Source: Oscillospiraceae bacterium MB24-C1 (GTDB lineage Bacteria > Bacillota > Clostridia > Oscillospirales > Ruminococcaceae). Taken from it: a DNA stretch of 64,000 nucleotides. The stretch covers positions 2,298,001 to 2,362,000 of the forward strand of contig CP133187.1 in assembly GCA_030913685.1 (NCBI GenBank), in the 5' to 3' direction. The translations under genes were made by a program, and so were the position numbers. The notes beneath the pieces are model-generated. The model was not told the DNA's origin, made no database searches, and saw nothing but the letters and a program-made list of their open reading frames with translations. Of the stretch, positions 1 to 7,763 are shown piece by piece; within the stretch, counting starts at the first letter, position 1; each line of letters starts with the position of its first letter.

Positions 1-1373
1 TTGCCGGCCTCGCCCCATTTTTCATCCGGCACGCCAAATACGCAGCATTCCCGAATGGCTTCGATGTCATAAAGAGCGCTTTCAACCTCGGGGGGGAACA
101 CATTTTCGCCGCCGGAAATGAACATGTTCTTCTTTCTACCTACAATGTAATAGAAGCCGTCGGCGTCCACCGTTGCCATGTCACCGGTGTGTACCCAGCC
201 ATCGACCAACGTGGCTTTCGTTTCGCTTTCGTTGTGCCAATAGCCAGAGAAAATCTGCGGGCCGCTCCACAAAAGCTCGCCGGGGGTGTCGGGAGTTGTA
301 ATCTCGTTTCCGTCGTCGTCAACAAGCTTGACCAAAGAGAGATACATGGGCTTGCCGACCGAGGCGAACTTCTGCTCGACGACAGATTGCGACACAAACT
401 GCGCAGGGGTAGAGAGGTTGTTGGGTCCTGCCTCGGTCATGCCATATCCGAGGATGAACTTGATGCCCTTATCCCAAAACGCCTGCATGATATTCAGCGG
501 GGTAGGGGCAGCGCCCGCCATTATCCAACGCAAACTCGAAAGATCGCTGGCGGCAAAGTCGGGTTGCTCGACCATCATACGGAATATCGTTGCCGCTCCA
601 AACAGGCAGGTCGTTTTCTCCTTTTCAATGACCTCAAGCGTTTTCTTGGGGTCAAAACCAGTGCTTATATAGAGCCTGCCGCCCGCATGCAACAGCGGCA
701 GCGTCAAGAGGTTCCAACCGCCGGTGTGAAACAGTGGAAGCACGATGACCGCGCTATCATCAAAGCGCAGACCCCAAGTGCAGATCTCATTAAAGCTGTT
801 AAATATCTCGCTTCGGTGTGAAATCATGCCGCCTTTGGGTAGCCCCGTCGTGCCGCCAGTGTGGATGATGAGGTGGATGTCCTCAAGTTCCAGCGTTTCG
901 CAGCAGATAAAGCTGTCGCCATATTGTTTGAGCAGTGCGTCGTAGGCCGGGTGTCCCTGGCACTCGTTTTGGCCCAGCACCACAAAATGTGCAACCTCCG
1001 TATTCGCCTGAAGATGTGCGGCCGTCTGCGAAAAGGCATCCTCATACATCAGCACCTTTGGCCCTTCGGACGTGATCAGTGCTGTCAGTTCCTGTGCCGA
1101 CAATCTGGCGTTATAAGGGACCAGTATAGCCCCGAGCTTGCCGGTGGCGTAATAAGCGTCGATCAGCTCTACGCGGTTGCGCGAGATAATCGCGACCCGG
1201 TCACCCTTGTTGACGCCAAAACGTTGCTTTAAGCAGTGCGCTAGGCGGTTGGCGCGCGACTCCAGATCGCCGTATGTATAATTCTTATCTGTATCCAGAT
1301 CGGTCACCGCAATGCGGGTGGCGTCTAGACGTGCTCTGAAATAGGAATAATTTCCGATCCAACCATTGCTCAT
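1..1373 (-). CDS. Acyl-CoA synthetase (AMP-forming), 3' end outside window
   Basis: Adenylate-forming ligase of the ANL superfamily, activating a carboxylic acid to its CoA thioester through an acyl-adenylate. The reading frame is open from the ATG at 1373 to the window edge (457 codons), so the C-terminal lid domain is missing here. The phosphate-binding loop reads HTGGTTGLPKGG, followed by the YGMTEAGP motif and the hinge-side motif GWVHTGDMATVDADG, then VGRKKNMFISGG near the edge, in the expected order. The ATG follows an AAAGGAG-type site. It is the last visible gene of a minus-strand operon after a symporter and an iron-sulfur flavoprotein, so the symporter may import the acid that this enzyme activates. 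Chain length or aromatic specificity cannot be read from the sequence. Confidence 0.9.
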   Translation of the reverse strand, partial: MSNGWIGNYSYFRARLDATRIAVTDLDTDKNYTYGDLESRANRLAHCLKQRFGVNKGDRVAIISRNRVELIDAYYATGKLGAILVPYNARLSAQELTALITSEGPKVLMYEDAFSQTAAHLQANTEVAHFVVLGQNECQGHPAYDALLKQYGDSFICCETLELEDIHLIIHTGGTTGLPKGGMISHRSEIFNSFNEICTWGLRFDDSAVIVLPLFHTGGWNLLTLPLLHAGGRLYISTGFDPKKTLEVIEKEKTTCLFGAATIFRMMVEQPDFAASDLSSLRWIMAGAAPTPLNIMQAFWDKGIKFILGYGMTEAGPNNLSTPAQFVSQSVVEQKFASVGKPMYLSLVKLVDDDGNEITTPDTPGELLWSGPQIFSGYWHNESETKATLVDGWVHTGDMATVDADGFYYIVGRKKNMFISGGENVFPPEVESALYDIEAIRECCVFGVPDEKWGEAG

Positions 1374-1422
1374 CGTCAAAATCTCCTTTAGCCTGAATTC
1401 TATGTTGTGTGCTGATGGCTTG

Positions 1423-2052
1423 TTATACGTTCTGCGCTGCCTGTTGGAGTGCGGACACAGTCTGTACCACGCGCTGGGCCAGTCCCTGCATGATGCCAAC
1501 ACCTTCGGAATCTTCAAGGGCATCCTTTGCGCCGCCCTTTCCGGCGACGCCGACATTCCAATAGGTGTTGCCCACGACTATGCAGTCGTTGCAGGTTGCC
1601 CACAGCAGAATTTGCGCAAAAGCAAAGTTCTGTCCGGCACGGCGTGCAACTGTCACCGGTGCCACCACCTTGCCTGAAAGAACGCTGCCCTTCCAGGCAT
1701 AGCTGTCGCCCTTGGCTTTCATGTCGTTGACCGCCCAGCGGCCGGAGAAACCAGTGCGATCCAGTATTGCTTTGAGTTCGCTGGTGATAGAGGCGTGATA
1801 TACCGGAGAACCGAGTAAAATGGCATCTGCCTCACAAATTTTTTTAAAAATATCTTGAAAATCGTCTTCAATAACGCAGGCTTTAGCCGTAACGCAGCCA
1901 TAGCAGCCCCGACATCCCTTGAGCGATTTATCACCCAGCCAGACAAGCTCGGTTTCGGCCCCGAGATGAGTCGCCTGTTGTAGGGCGACATTTAAGTAAT
2001 GTTCGGTGTTCCCGTTTTCACGGGGACTGGCACAAATTGCAAGTACTTTCAT
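1423..2052 (-). CDS. Iron-sulfur flavoprotein (NADPH-dependent FMN reductase family)
   Basis: 209-residue flavodoxin-fold protein. The N-terminus has the FMN phosphate loop ASPRENGNTE (residues 8-17). Cysteines at 47, 50, 53 and 59 form the compact C-x2-C-x2-C-x5-C pattern that binds the [4Fe-4S] cluster in archaeal and clostridial Isf proteins. The motif GSPVYHASITSELKAILDR is the usual second flavin-contact segment. Family members are cytoplasmic electron carriers or reduce O2/H2O2 and quinone-like compounds. It lies 49 bp upstream of the acyl-CoA ligase and 130 bp downstream of the symporter on the same strand. A redox role linked to the acid activated by the ligase is inference. Confidence 0.88.
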   Translation of the reverse strand: MKVLAICASPRENGNTEHYLNVALQQATHLGAETELVWLGDKSLKGCRGCYGCVTAKACVIEDDFQDIFKKICEADAILLGSPVYHASITSELKAILDRTGFSGRWAVNDMKAKGDSYAWKGSVLSGKVVAPVTVARRAGQNFAFAQILLWATCNDCIVVGNTYWNVGVAGKGGAKDALEDSEGVGIMQGLAQRVVQTVSALQQAAQNV

Positions 2053-2123
2053 AGGTTCACGCGTTCCTTTCTGTCACGGCGATCAGCGCGTCGTTTTTTA
2101 TTGCATGGTCAATCAATGTCTCC

Positions 2124-2172
2124 GCGGTTTCTGGGCATCGGAATATTTCCCGATGCCCAAACCGCTTTTTAA
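2124..2172. repeat. Long hairpin between symporter and flavoprotein genes
   Basis: Arms GCGGTTT...TGGGCATCGG and its complement pair almost perfectly around an AATATT centre. A T-run follows only on the plus strand, yet the flanking genes are read on minus, so for the operon it may be an RNA-stabilising or processing hairpin rather than a terminator. Confidence 0.6.
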
Positions 2173-2182
2173 GGAGAGTGAA

Positions 2183-3679
2183 TTATAGATCCAAAACCGC
2201 CTGTAGGGGCTTGGAAATTTCCTGTTTCTTGGTGGCAAGCGAGACGATGACGGTTACGCCAATGGCAATTGCTGATGTGATGAAATAAGCTGGCAGCGCA
2301 CTCGGATATTTAAACCCGAAGAACGGGGCGATATTGAGCACGAAGGAAACGGCAACGCCATATAAAGCGCCCTTTTCGTTGCAGCGATCCCACAAAAGAC
2401 CCATTACGAAGACCGGGAAGGTACCCGACACCAGCGTACCCCAGCCAAAGGTGCCCAGTAAGGCCACCATCTCGGTGGAGTAGATGGAGACGACAATGGC
2501 GATGCCACCTAGCACAAACATAAAGATTCTTGAAACAGTCATCTGCTTGGCCGGATCAATTTTAATGCCGACCGCGGAGGTTAGATCCTTGGAAAGCAGC
2601 GTCGACGACGAAGTCAGGAACATGCTGGCCGAGGACATGGCCGCCGCAAGCACTGCTGCGTAAACAAGCAGCTGCGCCCAGACACCGACATAATCAGAGA
2701 AGGCATAAATAGCTTGGTCGCCCGATTCCAGCGGCTGAATTTCGCCAATAGCGACGAGATAAAGTGCGCCATAGGCCACCACAACGGCCAAGAAGCCAAC
2801 GATGGTGTGGGTGATAGCCGTCACGATGCCCGCCTTGGGTAGGTCGCGCGGATCTTTGACCGCATACATACGGGTGAGAACCTGTGGTTGGCCGACGCAG
2901 CCGAGAATGGGGATGAGCATCCAAGTCAGGCTGATGCCTCCGGGCATTTTACCCCAGGCGTTGAGCAGGCCGACGCCCAGAGTCTTGGTTACGCCGTTGG
3001 TACCAACAACCTCTGGCACCGCGGACACCGCGGACAGCACATTGCCAAAACCGCCGGTGATGGAGAAGAAAGCGACGATCATTACGACGCCAGCTATTAC
3101 CATAATAAAACCTTGGAATGCCTGTGTCAAAAGGCCGCCGACCTCGCCTGAAAGAGCGGTGTATACTGTAAGTAGACCAAAGATGACAAAGCCCGCGACA
3201 ATGGGCTGCCACCCGAGCAGATGGGCGATCAGCTTGCTACCTGCCGAGATTTGCGCAGCCAGATAACCGATGCAGCCCAAGCAAATAATTAAAGACACAA
3301 GAGCCTTGATAAGGCGGTTATTGTTAAATCGGATGTCGCAAATATCGCCCAGACTCGAAATCGGGGCAATCTCTGCCATGGCGCGGACTTTTTTGCCCAG
3401 TATGATATAACTCATGGCAAAGGCGGCGCCTGAAAGCATCCAGAACGTCATGGCGTTGCCTGTGGTGTAGATGATGCCCGGAACGCCGACGAGTGCAAAA
3501 GCACTGGCGATGCCCGCCATGCTCGAAAGTCCGACAGTCACGGGGCCAAACATGGCTGTTCCGCCAAAATAGGCCTGTGAACTGGTGGCCTTTTTTTTGG
3601 CCCAAATACCAATGAGGAACGAAACGGCGATCATTAGGCCTGAAAATATGACAATCAACATCACGTTGTTTTGTGGCAT
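2183..3679 (-). CDS. Sodium:solute symporter (SSS family)
   Basis: 498-residue inner-membrane protein with about 13 hydrophobic segments, the usual SSS topology and length. The segment AAAMSSASMFLTSSSTLLSKD (about residues 350-370) is the SSS signature around the Na2 site, with the serine pair expected for sodium coordination. The substrate is likely a carboxylate because the downstream gene is an acyl-CoA ligase; this is inference. The start ATG lies one base past the stop of the upstream small membrane protein, so the two are translationally coupled. The paired small membrane gene recalls other SSS transporters that travel with a small subunit (for example the YhdT/PanF pair). Confidence 0.9.
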   Translation of the reverse strand: MPQNNVMLIVIFSGLMIAVSFLIGIWAKKKATSSQAYFGGTAMFGPVTVGLSSMAGIASAFALVGVPGIIYTTGNAMTFWMLSGAAFAMSYIILGKKVRAMAEIAPISSLGDICDIRFNNNRLIKALVSLIICLGCIGYLAAQISAGSKLIAHLLGWQPIVAGFVIFGLLTVYTALSGEVGGLLTQAFQGFIMVIAGVVMIVAFFSITGGFGNVLSAVSAVPEVVGTNGVTKTLGVGLLNAWGKMPGGISLTWMLIPILGCVGQPQVLTRMYAVKDPRDLPKAGIVTAITHTIVGFLAVVVAYGALYLVAIGEIQPLESGDQAIYAFSDYVGVWAQLLVYAAVLAAAMSSASMFLTSSSTLLSKDLTSAVGIKIDPAKQMTVSRIFMFVLGGIAIVVSIYSTEMVALLGTFGWGTLVSGTFPVFVMGLLWDRCNEKGALYGVAVSFVLNIAPFFGFKYPSALPAYFITSAIAIGVTVIVSLATKKQEISKPLQAVLDL

Positions 3680-3680
3680 A

Positions 3681-4124
3681 TTATTTTACCCCCTTCAAAC
3701 TATCGACCTTATTGATGAAATCTTCCCAGTCCTTTTCAGAGAGCCACTCATCTTGGCAGAGATATAAACCGAGATTCAGCGTCAGCATGCCACCGATCCA
3801 ATATAGAAAGATGGTCGGAGCAAAGGAGGGGTGGAAGCCGAAAACGGTGAAGGTTGGCATTTCATTACCGAACAGTGTGGCGTAGTACCCCGAAGTGATA
3901 AAGCTGACCAACCAAAGTGCGGCCCAGATCAAAAGTGGATAGAACAGAAACTTTTTAGAAACAATGCCATTTTTGGCAACGCCTAAAACCATGTGCAGAA
4001 ACATAAGACCCACACCTACACACATTCCGATCACGAAATGCCCCGATGTACCTGTGACGATGCAAACGAACCATAAAACCGCAATTAAACCGACAATGAG
4101 ATCTCTGTGCTTAGAAATGTTCAT
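3681..4124 (-). CDS. Small membrane protein paired with SSS symporter
   Basis: 147 residues with four predicted membrane segments, roughly 10-28, 30-48, 62-82 and 102-122, and a charged acidic C-terminal tail. I do not recognise a named family. The ATG at 4124 was chosen because GGGAGGCG sits 7-8 nt upstream; the frame stays open further upstream but without such a site. Its stop is one base from the symporter start, so a structural or accessory subunit role for the symporter is the simplest reading. First gene of the operon served by the promoter at 4217-4245. Confidence 0.8.
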   Translation of the reverse strand: MNISKHRDLIVGLIAVLWFVCIVTGTSGHFVIGMCVGVGLMFLHMVLGVAKNGIVSKKFLFYPLLIWAALWLVSFITSGYYATLFGNEMPTFTVFGFHPSFAPTIFLYWIGGMLTLNLGLYLCQDEWLSEKDWEDFINKVDSLKGVK

Positions 4125-4216
4125 ATTAACGCCTCCCACTTTATTGGCATGTACCGGCCGGCAAAAGGCACATGCTGTTACAACATAAAACCTGAATCGT
4201 GTTTCATGTTTTCTAA

Positions 4217-4245
4217 ATTGTAGCAACAAATATGTATAATGTCAA
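4217..4245 (-). promoter_or_regulatory. Sigma-A promoter of symporter/ligase operon
   Basis: Minus strand: TTGACA (4245-4240), 17-bp spacer, TACAAT (4222-4217). The 18-nt stretch starting TGCTACAATTTA that covers the -10 box recurs with one mismatch at the TetR promoter at 5528-5556, suggesting shared control. Confidence 0.75.
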
Positions 4246-4421
4246 CGGTTATTATTAACAAACAATTCATATTTTGTAGTAAAAAACGACTAAAATAATA
4301 AAACCTACTGTGTTAATAATGGAATTGAAAGAGCGGAGCAATGCTTTACAAGCGTGTTTGACCGTATTAAAATATAACAATGCGATGGAAACCAATGGAA
4401 AAGGGAAAAAGGAGTGGTTTT

Positions 4422-4835
4422 ATGGAAGTTAAAGAAAAAGTCAAGTATTTTTATGAACACATTGTTTCTAATCACCTGCTGGATGAGCTTCCAAAATATA
4501 TCTCAGAAAAATGCGCTATAAGAGTGGGGGAGACCCTTGTTCCTGTTGGCATTGACGGCATGAAGCAGCATCTTATAGATGTCAGAAAAACCCATCCAGA
4601 TTTAAAGATGACCATCATCCGTCAGTATTGCGACAGCGGATATGTTATATCCGAATTTATTGCGGAAGGAACGCACAAAGGCGAATGGCTAGGCATGAAG
4701 CCTACAGGGAAAAAATTATCATTTACAGGCGTTGATATTGATAAAATAGAAGATGGGAAAATAATAGAACACGGCGGGGCTATGAATACATTTGAGCCGT
4801 TGTTTGCAGCAGGAATTATCAAACCGACCCCGTAA
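4422..4835 (+). CDS. SnoaL-like / ester cyclase family protein
   Basis: 137-residue protein with the alpha+beta barrel pattern of the SnoaL/NTF2 superfamily: an N-terminal helix (VKEKVKYFYEHIV), a central segment with LKMTIIRQYCDSGYVISEF, and the typical GxKLSFTGVDIDKIEDGKIIEH strand pair. Members isomerise or cyclise polyketides, but many single-domain bacterial ones have no known substrate. The ATG at 4422 was chosen because AAAAAGGAG ends 8 nt before it; an in-frame ATG at 4380 lacks a good site. It stands alone between the divergent operon and the TetR gene and ends in a shared terminator. Confidence 0.75.
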   Translation: MEVKEKVKYFYEHIVSNHLLDELPKYISEKCAIRVGETLVPVGIDGMKQHLIDVRKTHPDLKMTIIRQYCDSGYVISEFIAEGTHKGEWLGMKPTGKKLSFTGVDIDKIEDGKIIEHGGAMNTFEPLFAAGIIKPTP

Positions 4836-4844
4836 TAAACAAAA

Positions 4845-4873
4845 AAATCCCGCCGTTATTTCGGCGGGATTTT
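4845..4873. terminator. Bidirectional terminator
   Basis: AAATCCCGCC and GGCGGGATTT arms with A-run before and T-run after; serves the SnoaL-like gene on plus and the TetR gene on minus. Confidence 0.9.
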
Positions 4874-4885
4874 ACTATATACAGT

Positions 4886-5491
4886 TTAATTGAACATACC
4901 ATCAAGCATCTTCATCGCCTCATTCACAATATAGTCGATGTCGCGCTCCTCTTTAAACATGATCCAGTGCATGCCAATGAAGTTTGCCAGCCCCATCAGC
5001 GCGAAGCTTAAAACCTCGGGGTCGATATCCTTCACTTCGCCGGTCAGTTTGGCGTTGTTCAGATGCTTGATATACGAACGGGCAAAGGTTGAATAATATT
5101 CGTCAAATAACCTTTTGTCGATAAACAACGATTCCCATGTGATGTTAAACACATATTTATGTTCAGCGATAAAATTTAGCCACGCGCGCAGGCCTTCGCG
5201 CTCGGCTTCGCGCCTTGTTTTACAGCCCGCAATCGCCTGACTGATATGCAGTCTGATCGTGTGGCTATACTGCCGCAGAAGGTATTCATAAAGATTTTGC
5301 TTGCTTTCAAAATAGATGTAAAAGGTGCCGGCACTCACATTCGCAAGTCCGGTTATATCATTGATACCCGTTTGATAATAGCCTTTTTCAAAAAAAATCT
5401 CCTCCGCGGCGCTACAGATGCGGTTCAATGTTTCTTGCCCGCGGTTGGTTTTTGGCTGGTTGACCAACGTGGATTCTGACGGGTCGTGCAT
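4886..5491 (-). CDS. TetR/AcrR family transcriptional regulator
   Basis: 201 residues. The N-terminal helix-turn-helix is clear: RICSAAEEIFFEKGYYQTGINDI, then VSAGTFYIYFESKQNLYEYLL (about residues 25-70), the classic TetR core. The C-terminal ligand domain is not assignable by eye. Its promoter shares an 18-nt element with that of the symporter/ligase operon, so a repressor that controls both itself and that operon, with an acyl-CoA or similar ligand, is plausible. Convergent with the SnoaL-like gene. Confidence 0.92.
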   Translation of the reverse strand: MHDPSESTLVNQPKTNRGQETLNRICSAAEEIFFEKGYYQTGINDITGLANVSAGTFYIYFESKQNLYEYLLRQYSHTIRLHISQAIAGCKTRREAEREGLRAWLNFIAEHKYVFNITWESLFIDKRLFDEYYSTFARSYIKHLNNAKLTGEVKDIDPEVLSFALMGLANFIGMHWIMFKEERDIDYIVNEAMKMLDGMFN

Positions 5492-5527
5492 CGGTTATCA
5501 TTCCTTTTAATACGAAAAGTTTTTTAA

Positions 5528-5556
5528 ATTGTAGCAGAATATGAATAAAGTTTCAA
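5528..5556 (-). promoter_or_regulatory. TetR gene promoter with shared element
   Basis: Minus strand: TTGAAA (5556-5551), 17-bp spacer, TACAAT (5533-5528). The sequence TGCTACAATTTAAAAAAC matches the operon promoter at 4217-4245 at 17 of 18 positions. Confidence 0.7.
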
Positions 5557-5659
5557 GTTGTCTGGTTTGTAACGACATTCTAACGTTTAGAACCGCTGTT
5601 CTACATTGTCACAATCCCCAAAGAGAAGGGCAGAGATGCGTCGTAAAACACGATGCACC

Positions 5660-7459
5660 CTACTGCGCCTGCGCGTTGATTTTTTCGGCAAGCTCATTGA
5701 GATAGACCCAACGTTCGGTTTTTAGCTCTAGCTCATCCTTTAACGTGTCCATCTGTACCGTGAGCTCCTGTAACTGGACATAATCGCTTGAAGCCTGTGC
5801 AATGTCTTGCGCACAGGCCGCAATTTGGGTTTCAAGTGCGGCAATGTCGTCGTCAATCGTATTAAATTCCTGCTGCTCTTTAAACGAAAACTTCAATTTT
5901 CGCGGTTTTGGGGCAGATTCTTTCGGGGGCGATTTGACCTCACCGGGGGACGCGTCTTTTTTAACCTCTGGCGGCTGCTCAGAGGGCCTTTTTTCGGCGT
6001 AGTCGCTGTAATTGCCAGTATAACAGGCCACTTTGCCGTCTCCGGTCACTTCGAAAATTGAGGCGGCTACCTTGTCGAGAAAATAGCGATCATGTGAAAC
6101 TGCAATGACCGCGCCGGGGAAGGATTCGAGATAATCCTCCAGAATTGCCAGTGTTTCAATGTCCAAGTCGTTGGTAGGCTCGTCGAGCAGCAAAATATTT
6201 GGTGCCGCGATGAGGATGCTCAAAAGATAGAGGCGCCTGCGCTCACCGCCACTGAGCTTACCGATGGTGGAGTATTGCAGATCGGCTGTAAATAGAAACC
6301 GTTCCAGCATTTGCGAGGCAGAAAAGGTGCTCTCGTCGGTCCGAACCTCGCCCGCGATCTCACTGATAAAATCAAACACCCGTTGGTCCGGGTTCATCTC
6401 ACGGCCTTCCTGTGTAAAATAGCCGATTCGCACTGTCGAGCCGGTCTCCACCGTGCCGTTGTCAGGCGTCAAATGCCCCGCGATTAGGTTTAACAGTGTC
6501 GATTTGCCCGCACCGTTTTTACCCACAATGCCGATGCGGTCGTTTTTTTGAATGCTGTAAGAAAAATCATCAATTACAGGGCGGCCGTCAAAGTTTTTGC
6601 AAACCCCTTCCAGTGCGATTAGTTTCTTGCCCAGACGGCTTGAAACAGTTGCCATCTGCACCGTATCATCGCTTACGGGCGCCGACTGAGCCATGAGCGC
6701 GTCATAACGCTCAATTCGGTCGCGGCTCTTGGTGCCGCGTGCTCTGGCACCGCGCATAATCCACTGGTATTCGCGGCGCAAAATAGACTGACGCTTACGC
6801 TCGCTGGCCTGTGTCATTTCAGCGCGCTGCGCTTTTAACTCAAGAAACTTGGAATAGTTGGCCTCGTAGGTATAAAGCGTACCGTGTGACAGCTCAACAA
6901 TGCGGGTTGCAACTCGCTCAAGAAAATAGCGATCGTGCGTGATCATGATCAGTCCGCCGGTAAAGCGGCTCAAGCGCTGCTCCAGCCAGATGACCATATC
7001 GCTGTCCAAATGGTTGGTCGGCTCGTCCAAAATAAGAATCTCAGCCGGACATAACAGCGTGGCGGCTAGTGCCACACGCTTGCGCTGCCCGCCCGAAAGT
7101 GTTCCAATCTTGGCGTCAAAGTCGGTAATGCCCAGCCGCGCCAGCATGGCTTTCATCTCATAGTCGTTGATATCGCCAAACTGCGGTGCGACCGTTTCAG
7201 CTACCTGTTCAATAACGGTGAAGTCGTCTTCCATTGCCGGATTTTGAGACAGAAAGGCGATTTTAAGGTTCGGGTTTATTGAGACGATGCCCGCGTCAGG
7301 TTGCTCGATACCCGCAATGATTTTTAACAGGGTGCTTTTGCCGGTTCCGTTGATACCGACAATACCGATACGGTCCCTTTCGTTTAGATAGAGCGAGGCA
7401 TCCTGCAAAAGCTGCTTAGTCGCATAATTTTTAGAGATGTGTTCGGCGGATAATAGCAT
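5660..7459 (-). CDS. ABC-F ATPase, Uup-like
   Basis: 599-residue soluble protein with two ABC ATPase domains. Walker A motifs are GINGTGKST (about 35-43) and GKNGAGKST (about 310-318); both halves carry the LSGGQ/LSGGE signature and the ABC-F LDEPTN(H/D)LD motif. The interdomain linker has ILRREYQWIMRGARARGTK, typical of Uup rather than EttA. After a proline/lysine-rich stretch near residue 500, a C-terminal coiled coil (about 520-599) matches the Uup C-terminal domain. ABC-F proteins act on the ribosome or, for Uup, on branched DNA and ribosome assembly. It is divergent from a second ABC-F gene across a 304-bp gap. Confidence 0.93.
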   Translation of the reverse strand: MLLSAEHISKNYATKQLLQDASLYLNERDRIGIVGINGTGKSTLLKIIAGIEQPDAGIVSINPNLKIAFLSQNPAMEDDFTVIEQVAETVAPQFGDINDYEMKAMLARLGITDFDAKIGTLSGGQRKRVALAATLLCPAEILILDEPTNHLDSDMVIWLEQRLSRFTGGLIMITHDRYFLERVATRIVELSHGTLYTYEANYSKFLELKAQRAEMTQASERKRQSILRREYQWIMRGARARGTKSRDRIERYDALMAQSAPVSDDTVQMATVSSRLGKKLIALEGVCKNFDGRPVIDDFSYSIQKNDRIGIVGKNGAGKSTLLNLIAGHLTPDNGTVETGSTVRIGYFTQEGREMNPDQRVFDFISEIAGEVRTDESTFSASQMLERFLFTADLQYSTIGKLSGGERRRLYLLSILIAAPNILLLDEPTNDLDIETLAILEDYLESFPGAVIAVSHDRYFLDKVAASIFEVTGDGKVACYTGNYSDYAEKRPSEQPPEVKKDASPGEVKSPPKESAPKPRKLKFSFKEQQEFNTIDDDIAALETQIAACAQDIAQASSDYVQLQELTVQMDTLKDELELKTERWVYLNELAEKINAQAQ

Positions 7460-7763
7460 GGTTTCTCCTTATGATTGAGCGGCAGAAGGCCGCGTCTGGG
7501 TTTAATAGTAATTGTTATGACCCTATTATAGTATAAAATTGCCCACTTGTGTGCTAAATGTCATAATAACCTGTCTCGCTGCGGAAAATCGTCCAAAATG
7601 CTGGGAGATACAAGGGTAGAAAAGGGAAAAAAGACGTGGTATAATAGCCGCGTTCAGCTTTATACCGTCATGATGTCCAACGGCTCGCCGCTAACTCGGT
7701 ATGCTGTCTTTTGACACAAAAACACTGTGCTGCCGTCGCGGCATTAAAATCTAAGGAGACCAT
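7460..7763. promoter_or_regulatory. Divergent promoter region of two ABC-F genes
   Basis: The plus promoter is TAGAAA (7617-7622), 17-bp spacer, TATAAT (7640-7645) with an extended TGG in front, giving a leader of about 110 nt before the ATG at 7764. On minus a TATAAT at 7530-7525 is visible but with no convincing -35. I see no clear leader-peptide/attenuator pair of the kind that controls antibiotic-resistance ABC-F genes. Confidence 0.6.

Noticed and set aside
4141-4160. TTGGCATG at the symporter operon as a sigma-54 promoter
   Set aside because: No GC occurs ten bases after GG, and a good sigma-A promoter exists on the other strand.
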